DNA of 64,000 nucleotides from Stentor roeselii (GCA_006503475.1 RSEH01000217.1:19363-83362), one strand, 5' to 3'. Numbered from the stretch's first letter, positions 1-10,048 are shown. Program-made: numbers and translations. Notes: generated by a model from the letters alone, not told the origin.

Positions 1-2403
1 ACCTGTCAACCCTCTCATCAAAATAAGAGCTACCAACGCGTAAGTCAATCCCAAGTTCCCAGACTCAGAAAATTGATAAGACAACCAAACAATACAAACA
101 ATGATCTGCGTAAAGTCAATAGAATTCCAACAAAACACCATAGAAAGAGTGTTTTTAATTAAAAGGCTGAAACTTATCACTTTGCCCAAAGAAAAGCACA
201 CAACAAAGAAAATTTCCTGAAAAATGATGAAAAGTTTCAATGAAAAAGAATCTTCCAAATTAAACCCAATCAAAGATGATGAGTAAAAAGTGAAGAAAAA
301 GATAATTGATGAATAACTTCCCATTGTATGTACAAATTCTGACTTTTTCTGTAAAAGACCGCAAAGGGCTAAAAGGGTTGACAAGGAATTGATTGTGTAA
401 AATGCTGGAGAACTAGAGGTGTAGAAATTAATTGAAAAAATAATGACTAGGAAAAATTCTATAAATAGTTTCGTGAATTTTTTTGAAGTTAGTGATATGA
501 AGATTTGAATAATGAAGGAATTTCCGGCTAGGAATTGAGTTAAAATTAATATTCCTAAATTTTTTTTGGATAGGAAAGAATAACAATATGTAAAGCGAGT
601 TGAATTGATTTTCCTATTAGATAAGCCACATTCCTCATAGTATCAGATCTGAAAAAACACAGAACTATCATGAGCCAAAGACTTCCCATTCCAATCATCA
701 AATAATAGACATATTCCCACTTAGCCCAGAAAGCAGGGAAAAAAAAGCAGATAAAAATTCCAAAAAAAATCCAATTAAAAACAATCTTCACCTTTTTCCC
801 ATTATCAGGAGCAAAGCAAACTGAAATACAAAAATAAATAACACAACTATAAGGTTGAAAATCATCCAAAAAAATCAAAGCTAAAGTCAAAACCCTTATT
901 CCCAAACAAGCATGTTTTTTATCAACATTCCCAAAATACTGAAACAAGTTCATCGAAGTAAACTGCAAAATTTCAAACAAGGCTAAAATTCCATTAACAA
1001 AAGTAAAAGCACTCAAAATAAAAATGTTAAAACGATCCACAAAGACCAACAAAACCACTAAAGGAATATTAAGCCACATCAAGGTACTTTGAAAAAATAC
1101 CAAAAGCCAATTTTCATCCCATTTGTACTGTAAATACGATTTTATTACTTTCGTTCGAAATAAAGCCAAATTTTCAGTTTCCGCCAAGGCTTGAATGACT
1201 TTCAAACTTTTCTCACTTCCTGTTAAAGACGGTAACTTGACTTGTGAATTCAAAATCTGTGATTTGATGAAATTCTCTGAATCAAGCATGTTGTCAAATG
1301 AAGTGTAGGCCTTGCTTATTACTTCACTTTCAATGCAGGAAAGCATTTTAAACTGAGGGACTTTTTCGATGTTTACTTGAAGGGACTTTTCTTGAGTGTT
1401 TATTAGTCTTTCGAGAAGGTCTATTACGAGACTTGAGGAGAAAGATATGTATTCGGGTAAATCGTTTTGGATTATTTCGAACATGTATGAATATTCTGGG
1501 TTACTTAGGTGATTTATTATTTCATTCAAAAATAATGTCGCGCATTGAATTGACTTGATGCGAAGTGCGAAAACTAGAATTGAGACCTGTTCTTGTTGAT
1601 AGTTACATAAACTATGATAATATCTATGAACAATAAGTTCAAACCCCTTTCGTTCAAAAAAGTAAGAAACCGCTTCTACCAGATCTTCACTAATCAAATG
1701 ATAAACAAGGTACTTCTGCTCAACATTATATTCTTTATAAATAATTTCATGCAGTAAGCAATGTCCAAGTTCATTTTTAATTTCTAAATCAAAAGGCACT
1801 TTCGAGCTATTCAAAAATTTTCCATAATCTTTTCCAAGTTTCCTCTCAATTTTCTCTTCCGAAAGCTTTAAAATTAATTTGCTAGTTGTTTTTTCCTCAT
1901 CCTTTCTATTTTCCTCTCCCCAAACCGCATAAATCAAAGGAGTCAATCCAAGTAAATTCTTCCTAACAACAATATCCTCCGGTCTAACCTTCGAAATATC
2001 TTCAATTCCTTCATTTTCACTGAAAACTTTCTCTTTCTCCTGATCACAAAAGTCCAGAATCTTTTGAGTCTCTCCTCGAAAAGCCAATAAATGAAACTTG
2101 TTACTTTCAAGTTCATTTTTTAAAAAGTCTTCAGCGATTTCTTTGCGTTTTTTCCATTCTGTTGTTTTTTCCCAGAAGTCTTTGAAGATAGGTTGATTTT
2201 TAAGGGTTTCTTGAAGTTTTTTTATTGGTTTTTTTTTCGATTGGGTGAAGTTGGTCGTATTGTTGAAGAAGGTTGTCGGTTTCTATGCCTAAGTTTAAGT
2301 CATCGTGTTGGATTTGGTTTAGTTTTAGGGATTTTTGTGATGATTTGAGAAGTTCGTTAGTTTCAGTGTTTTCTATCATTGGGGTCATTTCTACTTCTTG
2401 CAT
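1..2403 (-). CDS. Ankyrin-repeat multi-pass membrane protein (TRP/polycystin-like), 3' partial, two homopolymer frameshifts
   Basis: Three open segments on the minus strand form one gene: 2403 down to about 2237, about 2229 down to about 567, and about 560 through base 1. The first reads MQEVEMTPM from an ATG preceded by ATATAA. It joins the second if one A is removed from the A9 run (T-run 2229-2237). The second joins the third if one A is added to the A8 run (T-run 560-567); otherwise translation stops at TAG at 555. The N-terminal half has weak ankyrin-like units (NLLGLTPLIYAV, NELGHCLLHEI). The C-terminal half has many hydrophobic segments. The last visible stretch, with DFTQIIVCIVWLSYQF and ALVALILMRGLTG, resembles S3-S5 of TRP/polycystin-type channels. 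The pore would lie outside the window. Channel function is inferred from architecture only. The breaks may be assembly errors or a real pseudogene. Confidence 0.6.
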
Positions 2404-2609
2404 TTATATTAGAAATTAGGGATTTTTAAAGGTTTAAGAGATTTAATTGATTCGGTAAAGTTTTGATGAAAAAGTAAGATTTTTGTATTGGAACAGTGAA
2501 ATTTAGTAAAACTTAAAAAAGTTAAAATTTTTAAGTTTAGAAAAGATTTTTATTAATAGTTGAAATATTCTTATCAAAATCTTGAATTTTACAGGTAAAT
2601 TTCTTTAAA

Positions 2610-3455
2610 TTAACTGAAAATACTTCTCAATGAGCTAAAAACGTACTTGGGTGAATAATCAAATTTGTTAATCTCGTTGAAACTAGTAACTCCAGTTAAG
2701 ACTAAAGCGGTGTCAATCCCTGAACTGATTCCAAAAAGCACATCAGACTCCATGCTGTCTCCGATCATCACAGTCCTGTTGACATCGATTTCATTCTCTT
2801 CTTGTATCAGAGAAAATAAGTCAATCATCGGCTTTCCTAAGATTCTAGCTTGGACTCCAGTTGCAGTTTCCATAAACTTTATCCAGCATCCTGAAGCAGG
2901 AAAAATCAGTTTTTCAGATATCGAACATCTGTCTCTATGAAGTCCGATCAAAGAAGCACCGTTCTGAACACATGCGGAAAGGTAAAGAGATGAAAAATAA
3001 TTAAATCCTTCATCGTAGGCGACTATTGCAACTTCGATGTTCTCTTCTATTTCGAAATTTCGAAGGTCTTCAAAGGTATTTATTGAAAAATCGAAATCAG
3101 GAGGGTAAATTACTTGGTATCCTGAATCTTGTATCAGTCGACGAAGACTTCTGGGCCCTATTATTGAAACTTTTTGACAACAAGGATGATGCTTTTTTAA
3201 GTACTTTATTAGAAGATATCCTGCACTGTATAATTTTGCCTTTGGAACTTGTAGTGATTCTGCTGAGAAGCGAGCTTCTAGGTTTTCAAAAGTCATATTC
3301 GCATTATTCGTCACAAAGAAAATATCTTTATCATGTGCTTCCAAGATCTTTAAAGTCTCCACACTTCCATCAACAAAACCTTTCTGATTCCACAAAACTC
3401 CATCAAGATCAATACAAAAATGATCATAATCCCTCAAAAAGTCAATCTTATCCAT
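2610..3455 (-). CDS. HAD-IIA phosphatase, phosphoglycolate/4-nitrophenyl phosphatase-like
   Basis: A 281-residue protein of the HAD superfamily, subclass IIA. Motif I is FCIDLDGVLWN, with the nucleophile and acid Asp at residues 16 and 18. Motif II is FFVTNNA, and the C-terminal motif is MIGDSMESDVLFG, the Mg-binding acidic pair. This pattern is typical of eukaryotic PGP/PNPP enzymes, which dephosphorylate 2-phosphoglycolate and similar small metabolites in the cytosol. Length is close to the roughly 300 residues usual for the family. The gene is followed by a close paralogue at 3663-4514 on the same strand, about 207 bp away, so the pair arose by tandem duplication. Catalytic residues are intact in both. 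The exact substrate cannot be read from the sequence. Confidence 0.9.
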   Translation of the reverse strand: MDKIDFLRDYDHFCIDLDGVLWNQKGFVDGSVETLKILEAHDKDIFFVTNNANMTFENLEARFSAESLQVPKAKLYSAGYLLIKYLKKHHPCCQKVSIIGPRSLRRLIQDSGYQVIYPPDFDFSINTFEDLRNFEIEENIEVAIVAYDEGFNYFSSLYLSACVQNGASLIGLHRDRCSISEKLIFPASGCWIKFMETATGVQARILGKPMIDLFSLIQEENEIDVNRTVMIGDSMESDVLFGISSGIDTALVLTGVTSFNEINKFDYSPKYVFSSLRSIFS

Positions 3456-3662
3456 AATAATAAACTAAATCTAATAAAAACCAACCCATAAATCACCTAC
3501 TTAAAATTTCATGTATAAATCAATTACTCGAAAACAAAAACCAAATCAACTAGTCTCTCTAGACAACATTTCCAAATAAATCACTTCTTCACATCTTCAC
3601 TCCTCAAACCATTAAATCCCTTCAATCCTAAAAATTCCAAAAAAATCCTAATTTACTTACTA

Positions 3663-4514
3663 CTACCCAACAACCTTCGCCAAGTTCTCTAAAACATAAT
3701 TCGGTCTAAATTCAAACCCGTGCAGATTTTCCTCTTTAGTAACTCCAGAAAGTACCAAACAAGTATCAATCCCGGAGTTAATCCCAAACAAAACATCCGA
3801 TTCCATGCTATCCCCAATCATCAAAGTCCTTTCGGGGTCTAAATTCCTCTCTTCTCTAATAATATCAAACAAGAACCTCAAAGGTTTTCCAATAAAATTC
3901 GCTTTTTTATTCGAAGCAGTTTCAATGAACGAGATCGAGCATCCAGAAGCCGGAATCATTGAAGTTCCAAAGATAAAAAACCTGTCTTTATTCAACCCGA
4001 TGAGACTTGCTCCATTCTGAATGCAAGCCGAGCAGTAAAGAGCAGAATAATAATCAAAGTTCACATCATAAGCGACGACCACAGCGTCTACATTTGCCTC
4101 GACTTCGATTTTTGTGAGGCTTTTTAAGTCTGAAATTGGATTTTCAAGCTCTGAAGGATAGACTACCTGATACCCGGCGTCTTTCAGGTACTTTCGAAGT
4201 CCTGGCATTCCCATTACTACGATTTTTTGGCAGGATGGGTGATTTATTTGAAGGTATTTCAAAATCGCGTAACCTGTTGTGTAGAGGTTCTCTGTTGATG
4301 ATGTTATCGACATTGAAGAAAAACGCTGTTGAAGCTCTTCTCGAGTCAATGCTGCGTTGTTTGTCACGAAATAGACTTGCTTGTTTTGGGACTTTAAATA
4401 TGCCACTGCCTCGGAACTACCTTCTATTGCGTTGTGACCGTTCCACATCACACCGTCAAGGTCGATGAGAAAATTGTCGTATTTTTCTAGGAGGTTTATT
4501 TGAGAAGAGGACAT
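3663..4514 (-). CDS. HAD-IIA phosphatase, phosphoglycolate/4-nitrophenyl phosphatase-like (tandem paralogue)
   Basis: A 283-residue HAD-IIA phosphatase, paralogous along its whole length to the product of 2610-3455. Motif I is FLIDLDGVMWN (Asp18 and Asp20), motif II is YFVTNNA, and the metal-binding motif is MIGDSMESDVLFG. The ATG is directly preceded by TCTATAA, a TATA-like context seen at several genes here. Both copies keep all expected catalytic residues, so neither looks like a pseudogene. They have diverged throughout, so the duplication is not recent. The product is probably a cytosolic small-metabolite phosphatase of the phosphoglycolate phosphatase type. Confidence 0.9.
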   Translation of the reverse strand: MSSSQINLLEKYDNFLIDLDGVMWNGHNAIEGSSEAVAYLKSQNKQVYFVTNNAALTREELQQRFSSMSITSSTENLYTTGYAILKYLQINHPSCQKIVVMGMPGLRKYLKDAGYQVVYPSELENPISDLKSLTKIEVEANVDAVVVAYDVNFDYYSALYCSACIQNGASLIGLNKDRFFIFGTSMIPASGCSISFIETASNKKANFIGKPLRFLFDIIREERNLDPERTLMIGDSMESDVLFGINSGIDTCLVLSGVTKEENLHGFEFRPNYVLENLAKVVG

Positions 4515-4620
4515 TTATAGAAAATTGGTTTGATTTCAAATGATTTTTTTTTTGGATTTGAAGATGGTGAAAATTTCGAGAATTTTTAGGGTTGAGGAGA
4601 AAATATTGAAGAATTATTAG

Positions 4621-4714
4621 GAATTTAAAGAAATAAGTAGAAAAATCTTGAATAATTATCAGTTCTTTAAAGAAATAAGTAAAAAAATCTTGAATAATTA
4701 TCAGGTCTTTAAAA
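4621..4714. repeat. 42-bp tandem repeat, about two copies
   Basis: The segment beginning AAAGAAATAAGT at 4627 recurs at 4669, a period of 42 bp, with only a few mismatches; a third partial unit (TCTTTAAA) follows. It is non-coding and lies between the ATG of the minus-strand phosphatase gene (4514) and the ATG of the plus-strand TPR gene (4770). It could be a spacer minisatellite or a duplicated promoter element; nothing in it identifies a function. Confidence 0.7.
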
Positions 4715-4769
4715 AGATATTTTCTAAGAACTCTTCATTAAATCTTGAATCCAGCTATAAAGAATGTAA

Positions 4770-5714
4770 ATGATAAACTATGACGAATCAGTTATAAGCT
4801 ACAACAAACAAGCCATGAACGCCTTGAAACACGACCAAAAGTCCGCAGCTTTCAATCTTCTAAAACAAGCTCAGCATCTACTTAAAACAAAGCAAGTTCA
4901 AAATCAAAGCAAGTTAAAAAGTCTTACTTTTAACAACCTCGGATGTTTTTACAAGCGTTGTGGTGACCTTCACCAATCCTTATCTTTTTTCAACAGAGCT
5001 TTAAACGAGAACCCTGAAGATATTCTTACAAAATCAGGAGTTCTTCTAAACCTTTGCAATATTCATTCACTTCTCATTAACCACCCTAAAGCCCTGTCTT
5101 TTTCACTTCAAGCCTTGGAACTACTTCAGTCATCAAAAGAAGACAGCGAAACTTACAACTTTACCCTTTTAAAAGCATATCAAAGCATTGCTGATGAGCA
5201 AGAAAACTTAAGTCAATATGAAATCGCGAAGAATTTCTTGAAAAAAGCTTTAAATCTTGCACTTAAAAAATTTTCTCATACTGACTACCCGAAAATCATT
5301 AGGGAAAAAATTGAAGTTTTGATTGGAAAACTCAGTCTTTGTAATGAACAGAATTTTTTTAGCTCTAGAAAAAGGGTCAGGACCAGAAATCATGTTTCAC
5401 TTACACCCAGCCCTATCATTGGAATTCAAAAAGAAGAGAAAAAAAAATTTTTTCAGTTGAATTTTACGATGAGGAAAAGTGAAAAACAACCGAAATTACC
5501 TTTGCTTAAAGAACGTGCGGAAAATTTTAAAATTGTTAAAAAGTCTTTTGGGAAGTTTTTTGAAGGTAAGACGAATAGTAGAGAAAGGGTTAAGACTACT
5601 CTTCCATCATCAAGATCCAAGAAAAAAGAAAAAAATCTCAAGATTCATTCAAAAACTCCAGAAATTTTTCCAGTCCCATTCAAATCGAAGCTCTCTCTAG
5701 TAAATACAAAATAA
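4770..5714 (+). CDS. TPR protein with basic C-terminal tail
   Basis: A 314-residue protein. Residues about 1-190 form tetratricopeptide-like helical pairs (for example NNLGCFYKRCGDLHQSLSFF and the Tyr/Ala/Leu spacing of the following segments). The remainder is strongly basic and low in complexity, rich in Lys, Arg and Ser. TPR arrays usually bind partner proteins; the partner here is unknown. The TPR part resembles that of the IQ-containing protein at 8113-9108, so the two may be distant paralogues. The start is set by ATGATAAACTATG at 4770. Just upstream is TATAAAG (4757) and a minimal ATG-TAA (4764-4769), which would be a start-stop uORF if transcription begins before it. Confidence 0.75.
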   Translation: MINYDESVISYNKQAMNALKHDQKSAAFNLLKQAQHLLKTKQVQNQSKLKSLTFNNLGCFYKRCGDLHQSLSFFNRALNENPEDILTKSGVLLNLCNIHSLLINHPKALSFSLQALELLQSSKEDSETYNFTLLKAYQSIADEQENLSQYEIAKNFLKKALNLALKKFSHTDYPKIIREKIEVLIGKLSLCNEQNFFSSRKRVRTRNHVSLTPSPIIGIQKEEKKKFFQLNFTMRKSEKQPKLPLLKERAENFKIVKKSFGKFFEGKTNSRERVKTTLPSSRSKKKEKNLKIHSKTPEIFPVPFKSKLSLVNTK

Positions 5715-5780
5715 CAGCCCATTTCTTACTCCTATATCATTAATGCACCAAATCACTAATTCCAAGCCCTAACTCAATAA

Positions 5781-6593
5781 ATGTCTGAAATAGTATACCT
5801 AAGCGTAGGTGGTAAAAAGTACGTAACAAGCCGAGACACCCTATGCAAAGACCAATCAAGTATGTTATCAGCGATGTTCAGCGGTCGTCACAACCTGTCC
5901 CAAGACTCATCAGGGTGTTACTTCATCGACCGTGACGGTAAGTTATTCAAGTACATATTAAACTTCCTTCGAAACCTAGAACTAAACCTTCCATCAAACC
6001 AGCCTCATCTAGTAGCAGAGCTTCTTCTCGAAGCCGAGTATTTCCAACTACAAACTTTAGTCTCATTCCTCAAAGCCCTTCAAAGTAAAAACGAGATGCC
6101 CATCGTCACCTTCAAAGAATTCCTACTCTACGCAAATTCCTCCCGTCCAATCCAAGCACCTTTTCTAAACATGTCAGGAATCATTCTAAAATATCTCGAC
6201 TTAACCGGTGCTAATTTGCAAGGTTGTGATTTTTCAAACACATCAATATTCGAAGTCAACTTTTCATCTGCTAATTTGAGTTGTTGCGTTTTTGACTGCA
6301 GTAAAGTCCATAATTCTATCTTTATTGATGCGGTTTTAAGGAAAGCTAGTTGTGTCTCGGCGAATTTCTCTGGAAATGATATGAAAAGAGCGGTTTGTGT
6401 TGAAGCTGATTTTACTAAAGCAAAACTTGGAGGAGCCGATATGAGAAATTGTGACTTGCAATCAGCGAATTTGCAAGATGCGAATTTGTTAGTCGCGAAT
6501 ATGGAAGGGTGTAACTTGTTGATGGCGAATGTTAAAGGCGCGAACTTTGAAGGCGCGAATACGAAATCAGCGAAAGGCGTACCTTTGCATTGA
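5781..6593 (+). CDS. BTB/T1-domain pentapeptide-repeat protein, KCTD9-like
   Basis: A 270-residue protein with two recognisable parts. Residues about 4-100 are a BTB/T1 tetramerisation domain (VYLSVGGKKYVTSRDTL; RDGKLFKYILNFLRN). Residues about 145-265 are pentapeptide repeats of the A(N/D)LxX type (GANLQGCDFSNTSIF; SANLQDANLLVANMEG; GANFEGANTKSA), which fold as a right-handed beta-helix. The same order of domains is seen in animal KCTD9, a cullin-3 adaptor, so a role as substrate adaptor in ubiquitylation is plausible. That role is inferred from the family. The gene ends in TGA, which supports TGA as a stop in this genome. It lies 66 bp after the TPR gene in the same direction. Confidence 0.85.
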   Translation: MSEIVYLSVGGKKYVTSRDTLCKDQSSMLSAMFSGRHNLSQDSSGCYFIDRDGKLFKYILNFLRNLELNLPSNQPHLVAELLLEAEYFQLQTLVSFLKALQSKNEMPIVTFKEFLLYANSSRPIQAPFLNMSGIILKYLDLTGANLQGCDFSNTSIFEVNFSSANLSCCVFDCSKVHNSIFIDAVLRKASCVSANFSGNDMKRAVCVEADFTKAKLGGADMRNCDLQSANLQDANLLVANMEGCNLLMANVKGANFEGANTKSAKGVPLH

Positions 6594-7566
6594 TTGGGGT
6601 GGAAAAGTTGGAGTTGATTTTAAAGAATTATTTAAAATTGACTTTTTTTGGGTTTTATTTAAGTGATGTTTATTTTAAGGTTGGGTTTTTTTATGGGTTT
6701 TGAAGGTGAAGAGGAAATGTCTTGGAAATGGTGAGTTTTTTTTAGGTTTTATGGAAAATCACAGTGGATAGTATTTCAAGTTAATAGACCTTGAGGAGAT
6801 AAAAAAGCATTTAAAACAATTAACTTATAATTGAACCTTTAATGGAAAAAACTGAAAGTTGAGAATATTAAAAATTTAGAGAAAAACTTGAAATATCGGA
6901 ATTTGAGGACCTGGCTAGCATTTGAAGACCTTTATGATTTATTATTCTGAAAGTCTTCTAAACTCACCAAAATTCTGATTTTCTCAGCTTGGAAGAAGCC
7001 GACAATCAAGAAATTCTCTTATTTTCAAGAAACTCACAGAAATGACTGAAAAAGCAGAAAACCTGATAAGTCAGCTTAAGTAAAAACTACTAAATCCAAC
7101 ATCTACCAGGTCTAAATAACTGAGGTGTAGTGCTTACATGAACATTCAGAATCACTTCTAAGAAGATCATTTAAATTCGAGCCATGCGAATTAAACCAAT
7201 ACAGCCACTCCCCATGCAAGTCCTGCGAATCCCTTCGGCAAACTGCCATTTACTTCAGTAGATCCAACCTGCATCAATGCTGAATGTTTTAAAACTCGCA
7301 GGTGGCTCAGGTCGATTAGATATTCTAAAAAAATAAGAAAATTAGCGATTTTAAGCAGCAGAAGACAGCACTTTAAAGAAACTCATCAGTGGCAGTCGGT
7401 TTTAACTGAAATTCGTCAAAACTGAAGGAAAATCAGACAGCTTTACAAGAAAACGAAAAACAAGAACTTTAAAGATAACTTAACAGTTGTTTTAACTCAT
7501 CAGCGAAATTATTCAAATAATTCACTCATTGGAGCCTTTGAAATGAGGATTAACTAATAGATTGAT
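6594..7566. other. 973-bp intergenic region, possible decayed coding remnant at 7191-7370 (minus)
   Basis: No convincing gene is present. The part at about 7180-7310 is richer in GC than its surroundings. On the minus strand an open stretch of about 60 codons ends in TAA at 7191 and contains LPKGFAGLAWGVAVLV, preceded by hydrophobic residues. This vaguely recalls a membrane segment of the aquaporin/MIP family. It lacks a good start and any NPA motif, and stops occur on both sides. It may be a relic, part of a non-coding RNA, or chance. The rest (6594-7150, 7380-7566) is AT-rich spacer with no feature I can name. Confidence 0.25.
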
Positions 7567-8067
7567 ATGGACATCACTGTTAAAGAGTCCCAAGAAGGTA
7601 CTTTCGGGATTTTCGAAGATATCGACTTGGCTTTAAGACTAAGAAGCCACTTCAGAATATACCCAAAAGCCGTAGGTACTTTGCCTTATTCCATGCAAAA
7701 CAAAATCCTAGGACCTCCATTTATCCTAAACATCTTCCAACTGCGTTATCTAAACGACATCGGTCAAATTTCAGGAACTTTTCCATGCGCAGACGAAAAA
7801 TACATGGTTTTCAAGCATTTCACTGATAACCACTTCACACTTCTAGACGGTAGCAAGTTCGGGGTGGACTACCTGGCCTACCCAGGAGACCCTCTTTACA
7901 GCCACAGTACCAAAATGTTAAAAATAAGCCAAACCCTTTCAACTCTTTCCCTAATCCAGCTCTGCCGAATATCAAACGACACAAAAAAATCCCTCTTAAT
8001 ATGTTTCAAGTCATCCTCATCACTCACGATAAAAAACATCAAATGGACCACAACAGGATCCCGGTAA
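7567..8067 (+). CDS. TSEN34: tRNA-splicing endonuclease subunit SEN34/TSEN34
   Basis: A compact 166-residue protein matching catalytic subunit SEN34 of the tRNA-splicing endonuclease, which cuts at the 3' splice site of intron-containing pre-tRNAs. The N-terminal part has the family block with AVGTLP near residues 35-40. The C-terminal catalytic fold contains GSKFGVDYLAYPGDPLYSH. The presumed catalytic triad is Tyr105, His113 (eight residues later, as in known SEN34) and Lys140 or Lys141. It is about half the length of the human protein, mainly because the linker between the two domains is missing. The start ATG follows a TTGAT context at the end of a long spacer. The nuclear role is known for the family; assignment is by motif. 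Confidence 0.88.
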   Translation: MDITVKESQEGTFGIFEDIDLALRLRSHFRIYPKAVGTLPYSMQNKILGPPFILNIFQLRYLNDIGQISGTFPCADEKYMVFKHFTDNHFTLLDGSKFGVDYLAYPGDPLYSHSTKMLKISQTLSTLSLIQLCRISNDTKKSLLICFKSSSSLTIKNIKWTTTGSR

Positions 8068-8112
8068 TCTCCAAACAGTGAAAAATCAATTCCAAGGGTA
8101 GACTAACCTACA

Positions 8113-9108
8113 TTATTCGAAAATTTCTTTAAACTTTTTAATGCTCATCAAAGCACGAACAGGTCTCACGCCTTGTCCAACAAGAGAATTTTCAAAGTTT
8201 TTCTTAACAAGTTGAATTTTTCTCTTCTCCTTTTCATACTTTTCAATAGCGAATTGCGCTTCAACCGCTGCACGACTAAGTCGAGTTTGAATGATGACCT
8301 CAACCAGATGTCTTCTAGTCCAATGTCCTCTCCAAACCTTTTGAATGAAAACCGCAGCTCGATGTTCGATTTTTCTTAAAATTTCCACATCAATACTTTT
8401 AACTTTCACTGAAACTGAACTATTTCTACTCGTCAAGCTGCTTGACCTTCTTCTAGAAGAAGCTGAAGCCGTTGAAGACTCTTTCAGTCGTGTCAAGTTC
8501 AGTCCGAGTTTCGGTCGAGAAGCGAGAAGGTCATTTATTGAGTTTTTTATTTGAACTGTTAAAGAATGGCTTCTTCCGAGATGGCTTAAAGCGAATCGGT
8601 AGCCTTTTAAGTAACATTCTTCAGCTTGTTGATGTTCTTTTAAAAACTCGTACTCGACAGCGATGTTGTAAAAGGCAATGACGGTGCTTTCAAGGTACTC
8701 TTGTGAACAGATTGAAGCTCTTTTTAAAAGACCTAAACTCTTCAAAGCATGTCTTAAAGCTGATTCGTGTTGATTTGATGAGGATAAAACACTTGACAAG
8801 TGAAGGTGAAGAGAAATTTGGGTAAGACCTGTGCTTTGAAGGCTTAAAGCTTCTTCATAATAACGAATCGCTTCGGAAAGGTTTCCTGATAGTTTGTGAA
8901 AATGACCTAAAGTTGTCAAAGTTCGGGTTTGAAGAGAGAGTCTTTTTTCATTTGAGGAATGAAGAGACTTGCACATCAGAAGAGCTTGGGTTAGGTGGTA
9001 ATGAACGTTTTTTAAAGAGTTGCTGGAAATTAATTCTGAACAGCGCTGAAGGTGACTTTCGATGTTGGCTTCTAGGTACTTTTGGGTGAAGTCTTTGGAT
9101 AATTTCAT
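8113..9108 (-). CDS. TPR protein with IQ motif
   Basis: A 331-residue protein starting at the ATG at 9108 (MKLSKDFTQKY). An upstream in-frame ATG at 9195 would overlap the 3' end of the neighbouring membrane-protein gene by 67 bp, so the internal start is preferred. Residues about 15-200 are TPR-like helical repeats (TLGHFHKLSGNLSEAIRYY and similar). A Ser-rich linker follows, then an IQ motif (VFIQKVWRGHWTRR), expected to bind calmodulin or a related EF-hand light chain. The C-terminus is a charged helix. It resembles the TPR protein at 4770-5714. A cytoskeletal or basal-body scaffold regulated by calcium is plausible but unproven. It is 21 bp downstream of 9129-10001 on the same strand. Confidence 0.78.
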   Translation of the reverse strand: MKLSKDFTQKYLEANIESHLQRCSELISSNSLKNVHYHLTQALLMCKSLHSSNEKRLSLQTRTLTTLGHFHKLSGNLSEAIRYYEEALSLQSTGLTQISLHLHLSSVLSSSNQHESALRHALKSLGLLKRASICSQEYLESTVIAFYNIAVEYEFLKEHQQAEECYLKGYRFALSHLGRSHSLTVQIKNSINDLLASRPKLGLNLTRLKESSTASASSRRRSSSLTSRNSSVSVKVKSIDVEILRKIEHRAAVFIQKVWRGHWTRRHLVEVIIQTRLSRAAVEAQFAIEKYEKEKRKIQLVKKNFENSLVGQGVRPVRALMSIKKFKEIFE

Positions 9109-9128
9109 ATTTTCATATGTTAGGAAAA

Positions 9129-10001
9129 TTAGATTGAAGGTTCGATACCGAAATTTAATAAATCTTCTGTTGAAGTTTGAAGTAGAACTAGACAATTACC
9201 TCCTGTTATTGGAATGTTACTTGGTGATAGAGAAGCTTTGAATAAAGGAATTTTTTTGGCTTTTTCTTGTGGAAAGAGAAAATCATAGCAAAAATAAGAT
9301 TTTTTTCTTGGTCTTGATGTGTACAACAACCTTGTTTCTATTAAAAGTGCAAAAAAATCTAAAAATTCTTCTGAACTCGTAAAGCCCCATTTGAAGTAAC
9401 TGTTTAAAAACATGACTAAATGAAACATTGACTTGAAATAACATAAAAAAAAAACCAAATTTTTACAACTGTTTAAAATTTTCACTTGTTTCTTTTTTTC
9501 AATGTTTTCTGAGTCCTTGATCAGAGAACTCGCCTGGAAAAAAGAGTCAAGAATGCAGATGTAAGTCGCTTGGTAATAAAAAAACGCTAGAAAATCCCCT
9601 AATTCTCTATAAAAGTACAAAAGTGCCCCAGTTCCATAAGAAAAAAAAAATACCAAAAAGACCATCTTAAATCTCGTCATCATTTCTTCAACCTTTAAAA
9701 ATCCAAGCCCAATGCAAGAGAAGTAAAAAATTCCAAAAGAACTCACAAAATAAACAATTTCAATCAAAACTTCACAAATCTTTCCAAAAACAAACAAAAA
9801 GATGAACTTTTCACTCAAAATGCATAAAAACAGGTTTAAAGCTGGAAGGATTTTAAGAAGTAGAAAACCGTGAAGGGTGAGATGAAGGACAACTGATTGT
9901 TTTTTATTTATGATGAAAACAAGGGCTGTCCACCAAAGCGAAACAAGGACCCATAAGAAGGAAAAAAGGGTTTTTGTGAGGTGTAGGTCAATACATTCCA
10001 T
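9129..10001 (-). CDS. Multi-pass membrane protein of unknown function
   Basis: A 290-residue protein with about six or seven hydrophobic segments between residues 8 and 215, very rich in Phe and Leu, followed by a short C-terminal tail. I see no signal peptide and no motif that fixes a family. The spacing recalls seven-helix proteins such as the GOST/GPR107-like group, but no diagnostic residues support that. The ATG at 10001 is in-frame with the whole product. The gene lies between a TTLL gene (47 bp upstream) and the TPR-IQ gene, all on the minus strand. A ciliate-specific membrane protein is the safest description. Confidence 0.6.
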   Translation of the reverse strand: MECIDLHLTKTLFSFLWVLVSLWWTALVFIINKKQSVVLHLTLHGFLLLKILPALNLFLCILSEKFIFLFVFGKICEVLIEIVYFVSSFGIFYFSCIGLGFLKVEEMMTRFKMVFLVFFFSYGTGALLYFYRELGDFLAFFYYQATYICILDSFFQASSLIKDSENIEKKKQVKILNSCKNLVFFLCYFKSMFHLVMFLNSYFKWGFTSSEEFLDFFALLIETRLLYTSRPRKKSYFCYDFLFPQEKAKKIPLFKASLSPSNIPITGGNCLVLLQTSTEDLLNFGIEPSI

Positions 10002-10048
10002 TTATCATCAGATAAAGTAAAAATTGAATATTTCTAAAAAATTACTAC

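Noticed and set aside
9109-9195. Upstream extension of the TPR-IQ protein to ATG 9195
   Set aside because: It would overlap the preceding gene by 67 bp and adds a stretch unlike the rest; the ATG at 9108 fits the usual short spacing.
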